Source of the DNA: G020344215 sp039586575
GTDB lineage: Bacteria; Gemmatimonadota; Gemmatimonadetes; Palauibacterales; KS3-K002
Length of the DNA: 14,911 nt
Direction: 5' to 3'
Assembly: GCA_039586575.1 (NCBI GenBank)
Contig: JBDHKD010000064.1
Span: forward strand, 1 to 14,911
Shown here: in pieces, positions 8,192 through 14,911 of the stretch
How the letters are laid out: each line of letters begins with the position of its first letter
Position numbering within the stretch: position 1 is the first letter of the stretch
Made by a program: the position numbers and the translations under genes
Notes under the pieces: generated by a model
What the model saw: only the letters and a program-made list of their open reading frames with translations
What the model was told of the DNA's origin: nothing
Database searches by the model: none

Positions 8192-8195
8192 GGTC

Positions 8196-8224
8196 TAGGC
8201 ACACCCATCCTTTTTGTATATACT
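8196..8224 (+). promoter_or_regulatory. mlaE: candidate sigma70-type promoter of the mla operon
   Basis: TAGGCA (8196-8201, 4 of 6 to TTGACA) and TATACT (8219-8224, 5 of 6 to TATAAT) are separated by exactly 17 bases. They lie in a conspicuous AT-rich patch (TTTTTGTATATACT) in otherwise GC-rich DNA, in the 108-bp gap before mlaE. The predicted transcript would have a leader of about 70 bases. Called by eye only. Confidence 0.45.
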
Positions 8225-8299
8225 CACACGGTTTAGAGCCCCGGTTGACCTCCCTGGGGCGGCAAAACGCGGCGCCATGAGCCCACTTGCGGTTTCTAA

Positions 8300-9124
8300 A
8301 TGCCCGAGACCACAGCACAGCAGCCGGCCGAGTCTGGCAATATTCTCACGAAGATCCCAGCAGCAGTCGGCGGCAGTATCATCACGGTTCTGCGGCACTC
8401 GGCTGGGCTCACCGAGCTGACATTTCAGACCGTGGTGGCAGCGGCGCGGCCACGTCGCTACTACCGTGCTTTGATCGACCAGATGCACGACATGGGGGTC
8501 GGCAGCATACCGGTGGTCGTGCTGGTCGCCGCCCTGTCGGGTGCTGTCACGTCGCAGCAGAGCGGCTACCAGTTCACCGGGACGGTGCCGATCTGGGTGA
8601 TCGGTAGCGTGGTCGCGGCGAGCGTGCTGACCGAGCTGGGGCCGCTGGTCACCGCGCTGGTCCTCGTGGGACGGATCGGGGCCCGCATCGGCGCGGAGTT
8701 GGGAACGATGGTGGTCACCGAGCAGGTCGACGCGTTGCGCGCCGTCGGCCGCGATCCGGTCGAGCAGCTCGTCGTGCCGCGGGTGCTGGCCGGCACGCTG
8801 ATGCTGCCGCCGCTCGTGGTGCTCGCCGACTTCATCGGCATTGGCGCCGGCTGGCTCGGCGCCCTGATCACCCTGCCGATCACCTCGGCAGAGTTCGCTT
8901 ACGGCGTGCGCACCTACTTCCACGACTTCGCCCTCTGGTTCGGGCTGATCAAGGCCGCCGTGTTCGGAGCGACGATTACCTTCATCGGCTGCTATGTCGG
9001 GCTTCGGGCGACAGGCGGCGCCGAAGGTGTGGGACGGACAACGACGTCGGTTGTGGTTGCGGGCACCGTGGCCATCATGTTCTGGGATGCGGTGCTCGCC
9101 AGGTTGTTGAAGGCATTCGGATGA
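8300..9124 (+). CDS. mlaE: MlaE-type lipid ABC transporter permease
   Basis: This 274-residue integral membrane permease is of the MlaE/YrbE family, the transmembrane part of ABC systems that move phospholipids or other lipids between the inner membrane and the outer envelope. Hydrophobic segments are near 68-84, 97-125, 155-192, 212-233 and 249-270. The family signature block RIGARIGAELGTMVVTEQ (125-142) followed by VDALRAVGRDPVEQLVVPR is well conserved, as is GLRATGGAEGVGRTTTS near 234-250. A TAA lies immediately before the ATG in the same frame, so 8300 is the first usable ATG; no Shine-Dalgarno is visible. It leads an mlaE-F-D operon, with the ATPase 10 bp downstream. The substrate cannot be told from sequence. 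Confidence 0.94.
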   Translation: MPETTAQQPAESGNILTKIPAAVGGSIITVLRHSAGLTELTFQTVVAAARPRRYYRALIDQMHDMGVGSIPVVVLVAALSGAVTSQQSGYQFTGTVPIWVIGSVVAASVLTELGPLVTALVLVGRIGARIGAELGTMVVTEQVDALRAVGRDPVEQLVVPRVLAGTLMLPPLVVLADFIGIGAGWLGALITLPITSAEFAYGVRTYFHDFALWFGLIKAAVFGATITFIGCYVGLRATGGAEGVGRTTTSVVVAGTVAIMFWDAVLARLLKAFG

Positions 9125-9134
9125 TTCTGGGACG

Positions 9135-9887
9135 ATGATCGAGATACAGGGTGTCAGCAAGCGCTTCGGCGACAAGGTCGTCCTCGACGACGTCTCCTTC
9201 AGCGTGCGCGAGGGCGGAACGCTCGCGCTCTTCGGGCCGTCCGGCACGGGAAAGAGCGTCTTGCTCAAGCACATCATCGGCCTGATCGAGCCGGACGAAG
9301 GTAACGTGATCGTCGATGGCGTCTCGATACCCAAGGCGAGCCGGCGCGAGCTGAATCAGGTTCGGCAGCGGGTCGGTTATGTATTCCAAGGCGCGGCGCT
9401 GTTCGATTCGCTTTCCGTCGGCGAGAACATCCGGTTGGGGATGGACGTCGATGGCTGCCGGCTCAACAAGCAGCAGTGCGAGGAGCGTGTCGCCGAGTGC
9501 CTGCACCTGGTGAACCTGCACCCGTCCGTCGCGGAGCTCTACCCGATCGAGCTGTCGGGCGGCATGCAGAAGCGGGTGGCGATCGCCCGCGCCTTCGCCG
9601 GGCATCAACGCTACTTGCTCTACGACGAGCCGACGACCGGGCTCGACCCGGAGAACGCCTTCATCATCGCCAATCTGATCGACCACCTGCGACAGGAGAT
9701 CGGCGTGACCAGCATCATGGTCACCCACGATCTGGAGAACGCCTTCCTGGTGGCCGACCGCATCGCACTGCTCTACGAGGGTAAGATTCGCTTCAAGGGC
9801 CCGGTGGAAGAGTTCCGCGACAGCGACGACCCGATCGTGCGCCGGTTCGTCAGCCCATCCGTAGAGTCGATCCACCAAGTGGCCTAG
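9135..9887 (+). CDS. mlaF: MlaF-type ABC transporter ATPase
   Basis: This 250-residue ABC nucleotide-binding subunit pairs with the MlaE permease and powers lipid movement from the cytoplasmic face. All motifs are intact: Walker A GPSGTGKS at 34-41, Q-loop Gln85, signature LSGGMQKR at 140-147, Walker B YLLYDE at 160-165 followed by PTTGLD, and the switch His198 in VTHD. LSGGMQKR rather than LSGGQ is characteristic of the MlaF / Mce-associated group and supports this over a generic ABC ATPase. It starts 10 bp after mlaE with a weak GGGA before the ATG, and its stop lies 9 bp before the MCE gene, so the three subunits are likely made together. Confidence 0.95.
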   Translation: MIEIQGVSKRFGDKVVLDDVSFSVREGGTLALFGPSGTGKSVLLKHIIGLIEPDEGNVIVDGVSIPKASRRELNQVRQRVGYVFQGAALFDSLSVGENIRLGMDVDGCRLNKQQCEERVAECLHLVNLHPSVAELYPIELSGGMQKRVAIARAFAGHQRYLLYDEPTTGLDPENAFIIANLIDHLRQEIGVTSIMVTHDLENAFLVADRIALLYEGKIRFKGPVEEFRDSDDPIVRRFVSPSVESIHQVA

Positions 9888-9894
9888 GGGGAGG
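9887..9894 (+). promoter_or_regulatory. mlaD: ribosome binding site of mlaD (GTG start)
   Basis: GGGGGAGG overlaps the last base of the mlaF stop codon and ends 2 bases before the GTG at 9897. This strong purine tract supports the GTG start, which places the basic MARRRKK segment just before the membrane helix. Confidence 0.65.
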
Positions 9895-9896
9895 CC

Positions 9897-10784
9897 GTGG
9901 CCCGACGACGGAAGAAAGCGGAGATCTGGATCGGACTGCTGGCGATCGTCAGCGCCGTCGTCCTCTTCTGGGGATACTTCTGGCTGACGGGCCAGCCGCT
10001 GGGCGAGCGCGGCTACACGCTCACCGTGATCCTGGAAGACGCGGGCGGGTTGGAGAAGGGCGACCGCGTGCATATGCGGGGTGTCGAGGTCGGCGTCGTA
10101 CGCTCGGTGGAGCTCGTGACCGCCGACCGCATCGTCGTCCGGCTGTGGCTGCACCGCGATCTCGAGCTGCCACGCGACACCCGCGCCCTGCTCCAGGCGG
10201 TCGGCGTGTTCGGCGACGTCATCATGGTGCTCGAGCCGGGCACGTCCGACGTGCTGGCCAGCGCCGGGGATACGCTCAGCGTCGGCAGAGCGCCCTCACT
10301 GATGGATCTCGCCGGCGACCTGGGAGAACAAGCGGACGCGCTGCTTCGCAAGATCGACCGGCTACTGGCCGATTCGACGATCGACCAGCTACACGGCGGC
10401 GTGGCTGGCCTGCCCGGTACGATCCGCGGCCTGGAAGAGCTGGTCACGGAGAGCGGCGCCGAGTTCGCCGCGCTGAGCCAGAGCCTGCGCGAGACTGCGG
10501 AAACGATACAGGGGAAGTTGGAGGGCGCCGATATCGATCGCATCGTCGCCGACCTCGAGGCGCTAGCCGCCACCGCCGCCGAGACCGCCGAGGAGCTCAA
10601 GGTCACGGCCGCCTCGCTGCGCTCGGTCGCCGACAAGATCGACCGCGGCGAGGGGACGCTGGGGCTCTTGGTGAACGACCCCGGCCTCTACGAGGACCTG
10701 CGCGCGGCGACGCAGAACGTCGCTTCGCTCACCCAGGACATCCAGCAGAACCCGGGCCGCTACATCAAGTTGTCGATATTCTAG
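9897..10784 (+). CDS. mlaD: MlaD-type MCE-domain lipid-binding protein
   Basis: This 295-residue protein of the MCE (mammalian cell entry)/MlaD family is the inner-membrane-anchored periplasmic subunit that forms a hexameric ring carrying lipid. The layout is a basic N-terminus, a transmembrane anchor at about 10-30, one MCE domain at about 38-116 (LEDAGGLEKGDRVHMRGVEVG, then LLQAVGVFGDVIMVLEPG), and a long helical region at about 134-255 rich in Ala, Glu and Leu. The C-terminal block GTLGLLVNDPGLYEDL ... NPGRYIKLSIF is common to many single-MCE proteins. It is longer than E. coli MlaD (about 180 residues), the extra being the helical tail, which may span toward the outer membrane. It closes the mlaE-F-D operon. 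MlaB and MlaC are not in this window. Confidence 0.94.
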   Translation: MARRRKKAEIWIGLLAIVSAVVLFWGYFWLTGQPLGERGYTLTVILEDAGGLEKGDRVHMRGVEVGVVRSVELVTADRIVVRLWLHRDLELPRDTRALLQAVGVFGDVIMVLEPGTSDVLASAGDTLSVGRAPSLMDLAGDLGEQADALLRKIDRLLADSTIDQLHGGVAGLPGTIRGLEELVTESGAEFAALSQSLRETAETIQGKLEGADIDRIVADLEALAATAAETAEELKVTAASLRSVADKIDRGEGTLGLLVNDPGLYEDLRAATQNVASLTQDIQQNPGRYIKLSIF

Positions 10785-10864
10785 CCCACGGGCGGCCGAT
10801 CGCCTTCCCTTTCCAATTTCCGCAGCCCCTCTATCTTGATTCTCCTGCATATCGGACGCGTGGA
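10785..10864 (+). promoter_or_regulatory. 80-bp gap between mla and gsp genes, possible promoter
   Basis: The gap holds a pyrimidine-rich patch and a possible promoter: TTTCCA (10810-10815) and TATCTT (10832-10837) with a 16-base spacer, 27 bases ahead of the gspE ATG. A short GGCG/CGCC pair (10791-10794/10801-10804) is too weak to call a terminator. The gsp genes could therefore have their own start or be read through from mla. Confidence 0.3.
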
Positions 10865-12433
10865 ATGAAGAAAGCGAAGCCCCGCTCAACAGAACCCTCT
10901 TCCCCGAGGGCGCCCGCATCGCAGGCCCGCGACCTGCGAGATGCCGTCGCCGGCCCGCTGGCGCGCCGTCTGTCGCCCAAGTACCTGGAGGAGCACTGCC
11001 TTCTGCCGCTCGAGGAGGTTGACGGCGTCGTGCTGGTCGCCGTCGGCGAGACACTCGACCCCACGACCGTCGACGAACTCGCTCGGCTGTACGGCCGCCC
11101 GGTGAAGATCGTGACGGCGCCAGCCGCCGAGATCCAGGCGGCGATCATGTCGGCCGCTGCCTCCGGCACCGCTCTCCAAGTCGGCGCTATCAAGGGCACT
11201 GACGTGGAGGTGGTGGCCGAGCAAGAGGACGCCCTCGACGACGTTCAGGCGCTCGCCGCACAGGCACCTGTGATCAAGTTAGTCAACGTGATGATCCTCG
11301 AGGCGCTGAAGGCGCGGGCGAGCGATCTACACCTGGAGTCGGTGTCTGAGGGACTGCGCGTCCGCCACAGGATCGACGGCGTTCTGCACGACGTCTCCCG
11401 TCCACCCAAAGCCTACCAGGCCGCCGTGATCAGCCGGCTGAAGATCATGGCGAACCTGAACATCGCCGAGCGACGACTGCCGCAAGACGGTCGGATTCGG
11501 TTGCGGCTCTCGGAGCGAGAAGTCGACCTGCGCGTGTCCACGTTACCCTCGATACACGGTGAGAGCGTGGTGCTGCGCATCCTCGATCGCGGGACGCGGG
11601 TGCTCGGTCTCTCGGAACTCGGCATGTCAGACGAAGTTCTCGAAGTCTGGGACCGATTGATCCGCCGCCCGCACGTGATCATCCTGGTCACGGGGCCTAC
11701 CGGGTCGGGCAAGACGACGACGCTCTACGCGGCGCTGGGCTCCATCAACCAACCCGGCGTCAAGATCGTCACCGTCGAAGATCCCGTAGAGTACCAGCTG
11801 GAGGGGGTTACGCAGATTCCGATCAACCGCAAGGCCGGGCTCACGTTTGCCACCGCGCTGCGCTCGATCCTGCGACACGACCCCGATGTCCTGATGGTCG
11901 GCGAGATGCGCGACCCGGAGACGGCAGAGATCGCCATCCAGTCGGCGCTCACCGGTCACGTGGTCTTCTCGACTCTCCACACCAACGATGCGCCGGGCGG
12001 CCTCACACGCCTCATGGACATGGGAGTCGAGCCCTACCTCGCCTCCGCAACACTCGAGGGCATTCTCGCCCAAAGGCTCGTGCGGGTCGTGTGCGCGGAG
12101 TGCGCCGAGCCGTACCAGCCGCCGGCAGACGAGCTGGCCCGGGTCGGCGCCGAAGCGAAGGGCGCGCCGCGCAAGGGATTCCGCCGTGGGCGCGGCTGCG
12201 ATATCTGCTCCGGCACCGGCTACCGCGGGCGGACGGGCATCTACGAGATCATGCCGATGAGCGAGGAACTCCGCCAGCTGGTGGTGGAAGGCGCCTCACT
12301 CGACGCGGTCCGCAGGCTGGCTCGAGCGCAAGCGATGACACCGCTGCGAGCCGACGGTTACTTGAAGGCGGCATCCGGGGTGACGACCCTGGAAGAGGTC
12401 CTGCGTGTAACGCGAGAGGACGCAGACGCGTGA
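10865..12433 (+). CDS. gspE: type II secretion / type IV pilus assembly ATPase GspE
   Basis: This 522-residue cytoplasmic hexameric ATPase drives pseudopilus assembly. It has an N-terminal GspE_N/MshEN-type domain at about 35-125, an N2 domain at about 135-240 (ASDLHLE), and the ATPase core. Motifs are Walker A GPTGSGKT at 277-284, Asp box VEDPVEY at 304-310, Walker B LMVGEMRD at 343-350 and His box ALTGHVVFSTLHTND at 361-375. A tetracysteine zinc site follows: Cys410-x2-Cys413 and Cys445-x2-Cys448. The reading frame stays open far upstream across mlaD, but only the ATG at 10865 gives a normal length and avoids that overlap; its Shine-Dalgarno is weak. The next gene overlaps its stop codon by 4 bases. 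GspE is favoured over PilB because of the GspG-type pseudopilin two genes on. Confidence 0.95.
   Translation: MKKAKPRSTEPSSPRAPASQARDLRDAVAGPLARRLSPKYLEEHCLLPLEEVDGVVLVAVGETLDPTTVDELARLYGRPVKIVTAPAAEIQAAIMSAAASGTALQVGAIKGTDVEVVAEQEDALDDVQALAAQAPVIKLVNVMILEALKARASDLHLESVSEGLRVRHRIDGVLHDVSRPPKAYQAAVISRLKIMANLNIAERRLPQDGRIRLRLSEREVDLRVSTLPSIHGESVVLRILDRGTRVLGLSELGMSDEVLEVWDRLIRRPHVIILVTGPTGSGKTTTLYAALGSINQPGVKIVTVEDPVEYQLEGVTQIPINRKAGLTFATALRSILRHDPDVLMVGEMRDPETAEIAIQSALTGHVVFSTLHTNDAPGGLTRLMDMGVEPYLASATLEGILAQRLVRVVCAECAEPYQPPADELARVGAEAKGAPRKGFRRGRGCDICSGTGYRGRTGIYEIMPMSEELRQLVVEGASLDAVRRLARAQAMTPLRADGYLKAASGVTTLEEVLRVTREDADA
12414..12420 (+). promoter_or_regulatory. gspF: ribosome binding site of gspF inside gspE
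   Basis: GAGAGGA lies within the last codons of gspE, 9 bases before the GTG at 12430. With the GTGA stop/start overlap it fixes the gspF start and indicates translational coupling. Confidence 0.6.
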
Positions 12434-13626
12434 GCGAGCGTTTCCGCTATCGGGCAGCCACGCCGCAGGGCCGGATCCTCGAGGGCGTGCTCGAGGCACC
12501 ATCGCGAAAGCAGGTGTTGCGCGAGCTGCGTTCCCAACATCTGTACCCGGTCTCGATCGAGGCCGCCCCAGCGGCGCTCCGCCGGACCCGCCGCCGCTTA
12601 GGCCGCCGCACCGCCGTCACCTGGTGGACGCGCGACGCCGCCACGCTGCTCGAGGCCGGCCTGCCGCTCGACCGCATGCTCGCCGTGACCGCCCAACACG
12701 CAACGCACGAGGGCTTAGCCGAGGTGCTCGGACAGGTAAGGCGCTCGGTGCAGAGCGGTGCCGGGCTGGCCGACGCGCTCGCCGGCCACCCGCGGTTCTT
12801 CCCGTCGGTGCTGGTGGCCATGGTCGAGGCCGGTGAGGCGAGCGGCGCTCTGGAAACGGTGTTCGAGCAGGCGGCGGCCCACCTGGAGGAGACGGCGGAG
12901 CTGCGCTCGCAGGTCCAGTCGTCGTTGCTTTATCCGGCGCTGATGGCGGTGGTGGCCAGCATCGGTGTGGCAGTGCTGCTGCTCTTCGTCGTGCCCCGCT
13001 TCTCGGTCATGCTGGAGGAGGTGGGCGGCCGGCTGCCGCTGACCACGCAGCTCCTGGTAACCGGGAGCGAGCTGCTGGCCGGCTGGTGGTGGTTGTGGCT
13101 GGGGCTCACGCTGGCCGCCGGCTACGGCGGTTACCGCGCTTTCCAGAATCCGGCCACGCGGCGGCGCTGGCACGCGGCGCGGCTCGGCCTGCCGTGGGTC
13201 GGTGACCTCGAGCTCAAGTACGTCACGGCGCGCTTCGCCCGCACGCTGGGCATCCTGTTGAAGAGCGGTGTGGCCATCGTGCCGGCTCTGAAGATCGCGC
13301 GCAGCGCCGTGGGTAACCAGGTCGTCGGCGAAGGTGTCGCGCGCGCCGCGACCGGGGTGGCTGAAGGTAGCGCTCTCGCGCCGGCGCTGTCCGGGACGCT
13401 GCCGCCACTGGCTCTGCAGATGGTCGCCGTGGGCGAGGAGAGCGGCCGACTGGACGACCTGTGCCTGCGGGTGGCGAACACGTACGACGGCGAGGTGCGG
13501 CGCGCCTTGCGGGCGCTGGTCTCGATGATCGAGCCGGCGATGATTCTGATCTTCGGAGCACTGGTGGGTTTCGTGGCACTCGCCATGCTACAGGCGATTT
13601 ACAGCATCAACACGACGGCATTCTGA
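12430..13626 (+). CDS. gspF: type II secretion inner-membrane platform protein GspF
   Basis: This 398-residue polytopic protein of the GspF/PilC family couples the ATPase to pseudopilin extraction. It has the family's duplicated helical domain: repeat one about 62-187 and repeat two about 265-389, with the matching motifs VEAGEASG (132-139) and VGEESGRL (334-341). Three membrane helices are seen near 168-189, 215-236 and 365-390. A short N-terminal region (FRYRAATPQGRILEGVLEA) is also typical. The frame is open upstream through gspE, but the GTG at 12430 in a GTGA overlap gives the standard length of about 400 and has a Shine-Dalgarno. gspG follows after 2 bases. Confidence 0.95.
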   Translation: MSERFRYRAATPQGRILEGVLEAPSRKQVLRELRSQHLYPVSIEAAPAALRRTRRRLGRRTAVTWWTRDAATLLEAGLPLDRMLAVTAQHATHEGLAEVLGQVRRSVQSGAGLADALAGHPRFFPSVLVAMVEAGEASGALETVFEQAAAHLEETAELRSQVQSSLLYPALMAVVASIGVAVLLLFVVPRFSVMLEEVGGRLPLTTQLLVTGSELLAGWWWLWLGLTLAAGYGGYRAFQNPATRRRWHAARLGLPWVGDLELKYVTARFARTLGILLKSGVAIVPALKIARSAVGNQVVGEGVARAATGVAEGSALAPALSGTLPPLALQMVAVGEESGRLDDLCLRVANTYDGEVRRALRALVSMIEPAMILIFGALVGFVALAMLQAIYSINTTAF

Positions 13627-13628
13627 CG

Positions 13629-14078
13629 ATGACTAGGAAAGGAAAGAGTCGCGCGGCCGACGCGAGCGGCCTGACGCTTATCGAGATTCTGGTGGTCATC
13701 ATCGTGCTGGGGCTGCTGGCCGGGCTGGTGGGCCCGCAGATCATCGGGCGCGTCTCGGAAGCGAAGAGCTCCACGGCGCGCACCCAGATCGAGCTGTTCA
13801 GCGTCGCCCTGGACAACTACCGGCTGGACAACAGTCGCTATCCGACGACCGAGCAGGGGCTCCAGGCGCTACGCGAGGCGCCGACGCGTGCCCCGGCACC
13901 CGCCAACTGGCGCGGCCCGTACCTGCGCAAGGAGGTGCCGCTCGACCCGTGGGGCGCTCCGTACATTTACCGCAGTCCCGGCCAGGTGAACCCGACCAGC
14001 TACGATCTGATGAGCCTGGGCCGCGACGGCCAGCCGGGTGGCGACGGCGAGGATGCCGATGTCACGAGCTGGGAGTAA
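13629..14078 (+). CDS. gspG: major pseudopilin GspG
   Basis: This 149-residue major type II secretion pseudopilin is processed by prepilin peptidase and polymerised in the periplasm. The N-terminus has a basic leader of 14 residues, cleavage after Gly14, Glu at mature position 5 (G/LTLIE) and a hydrophobic helix. Mature residue 1 is Leu instead of the usual Phe or Met. Downstream are GspG hallmarks: DNYRLDNSRYPTTEQGLQAL, GPYLRKEVPLDPWGAPYIY, and a C-terminal Asp/Gly-rich loop (SLGRDGQPGGDGEDAD) that in the family binds calcium. The ATG at 13629, two bases after the gspF stop, is chosen because it gives a correct prepilin leader; the frame is open further upstream inside gspF. No separate Shine-Dalgarno is seen, so coupling to gspF is likely. 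Confidence 0.95.
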   Translation: MTRKGKSRAADASGLTLIEILVVIIVLGLLAGLVGPQIIGRVSEAKSSTARTQIELFSVALDNYRLDNSRYPTTEQGLQALREAPTRAPAPANWRGPYLRKEVPLDPWGAPYIYRSPGQVNPTSYDLMSLGRDGQPGGDGEDADVTSWE

Positions 14079-14087
14079 AGGCGGAGT

Positions 14088-14911
14088 ATGAGCGCGCACC
14101 TCGGACTCGAGCTGGGCCGCCAGACGATCCGAGCCGTGCTGGCCTCCGGATGGCCACGTCGCAGGCTGCGCACCCTCGACGTCGCCTGGGATCCCGAGGA
14201 GCCGGGGCCGGCCTTCGCCGCGCTGCGCGACAGCTTCGCCACGGTCCGCCAGGTCTCTATCGCGGTGGACCTGGAGCTGCTCAGGGTCAAGCGGGTGAAG
14301 CTCCCGGCGCTGCCCGGCACGGAGCGGCGCCGCATCCTCGGCCTCGAGCCTGACCGCTACTTCGCCGTCCGCGGCGAGGAACTGGTCTTCGCCACCCGCG
14401 AGGACGACGACCTCGTCTTCGCGCTCTCCGAGCCGCTGCTCGCCAGCTGGCTCACAGCGCTGGACCCGCTCCGCGTCGAGCGGATCGAGCCAGCACCGGC
14501 CGCCCTGGCGCGCGCGCTCCAGAGCGTCGGCGTTGCCGACGGCCTGCTGCTACGCGGCGGTGAGGGCCGGGGCGTCGAGGCGCTCGAGCTGCGTGACGGC
14601 AGGCTGCAGGACGTGAGGCGACTGTTCGGTGATTTGGCCGGCTCGGCGTCCGAGTTGGATGCGGGCGCGCCGGGCGTCAGTGGCGCGGGCGACGTCTACC
14701 TCCAACCCTGGCAGGAGGAGACGGCCCGCCGGCTGGCCGACAGCTGGCCGGACCGGGAGGTAAAGCCGCTCCCCGGCGCCGCCGACCTGGGCGCCGATCA
14801 CCTCTGCGCTTACGGTGCGACACTCGTGACCGAGATCGCTTGGCGCGAGTCGCTGCTCACGCCCGAGCTCGAACGCCAGCACCGCCGCCGCCGCAGCACG
14901 CGGCTCGCCAC
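14088..14911 (+). CDS. actin-like GspL/PilM-type secretion protein (partial, cut at right edge)
   Basis: An open frame starts at the ATG 14088, 9 bp after gspG, preceded by AAAGGCGGAG, and stays open for 274 codons to the window end. The opening HLGLELGRQTIRAVLA resembles the first phosphate-binding strand-turn of actin-like ATPase-fold proteins such as PilM and the cytoplasmic part of GspL. Later LPALPGTERRRILGLEPDRYF and RIEPAPAALARAL also match that fold by eye. The last visible residues are strongly basic (QHRRRRSTR), as expected just before a membrane helix, which suits GspL (cytoplasmic actin-like domain, then one helix, then periplasmic domain) better than soluble PilM. The usual GspH-K genes do not come between gspG and this gene. 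The fold call is fairly good; GspL specifically is inference. Confidence 0.75.
   Translation, partial: MSAHLGLELGRQTIRAVLASGWPRRRLRTLDVAWDPEEPGPAFAALRDSFATVRQVSIAVDLELLRVKRVKLPALPGTERRRILGLEPDRYFAVRGEELVFATREDDDLVFALSEPLLASWLTALDPLRVERIEPAPAALARALQSVGVADGLLLRGGEGRGVEALELRDGRLQDVRRLFGDLAGSASELDAGAPGVSGAGDVYLQPWQEETARRLADSWPDREVKPLPGAADLGADHLCAYGATLVTEIAWRESLLTPELERQHRRRRSTRLA

Noticed and set aside
8183..8195. GACCT-CTG-AGGTC palindrome at the end of the metallopeptidase gene, with TTTTT 15 bases later
   Set aside because: The stem is only 5 bp and too far from the T-run to be a credible intrinsic terminator; the T-run fits better as part of a promoter.
8195..10154. Two long minus-strand open frames (8195-9334 and 9075-10154) opposite mlaE-mlaF-mlaD
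   Set aside because: Low-complexity, His/Asp/Arg-rich products without motifs, directly antisense to clear ABC transporter genes.
10145..10864. Upstream extension of the gspE frame across mlaD
   Set aside because: The extension is Arg/Gly-rich shadow sequence of mlaD. GspE homologues begin near the ATG at 10865.
1..14911. tRNA, rRNA, CRISPR array, transposase, integrase or toxin-antitoxin genes
   Set aside because: Looked for on both strands by eye. No regularly spaced direct repeats, no transposase or integrase motifs and no RNA gene signatures were found.

Overview
This is a high-GC, gene-dense chromosomal stretch from a Gram-negative-type (diderm) bacterium. The evidence is a lipoprotein signal peptide, an MCE/Mla lipid-transport operon and type II secretion (T2SS) genes. 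The mix of an S46 dipeptidyl-peptidase lipoprotein, an OPT-family transporter, an M2/M3-like metallopeptidase and a compact gsp cluster resembles Gemmatimonadota or a related FCB-type lineage. That assignment is inference from gene content only. No RNA genes, CRISPR arrays, insertion sequences or phage genes were seen, and no gene-free gap exceeds about 210 bases.

Left block (1-4967). A partial + strand gene ends at 123 and meets a minus-strand operon tail to tail, with a perfect 14-bp hairpin between them. The minus-strand operon reads right to left: S46 dipeptidyl peptidase lipoprotein (4967-2811), OPT-family oligopeptide transporter (2795-834), then an FHA-domain protein (773-209). The FHA gene appears to carry a one-base frame break that separates the domain from a C-terminal membrane anchor.

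Middle block (5174-8191). Divergent from the S46 gene are two tightly spaced + strand cytoplasmic peptidases: an M20 dipeptidase and an M2/M3-like HELGH metallopeptidase. Together with the left operon they read as a peptide-scavenging module: dipeptides released outside the cytoplasm, imported by the OPT carrier, then hydrolysed inside.

Right block (8300-14911). A plausible promoter precedes an mlaE-mlaF-mlaD lipid-transport operon (permease, ATPase, membrane-anchored MCE protein). After an 80-bp gap comes a T2SS run: gspE, gspF (4-base GTGA overlap), gspG, and an actin-like GspL/PilM-type protein cut by the right edge. All six complete genes here are co-oriented and tightly packed; both halves serve the cell envelope.

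Most of the window is recognisable families. The best leads are the split FHA/membrane-anchor gene, the peptide-use gene neighbourhood, and the Mla-Gsp adjacency. I did not find a convincing undescribed system.
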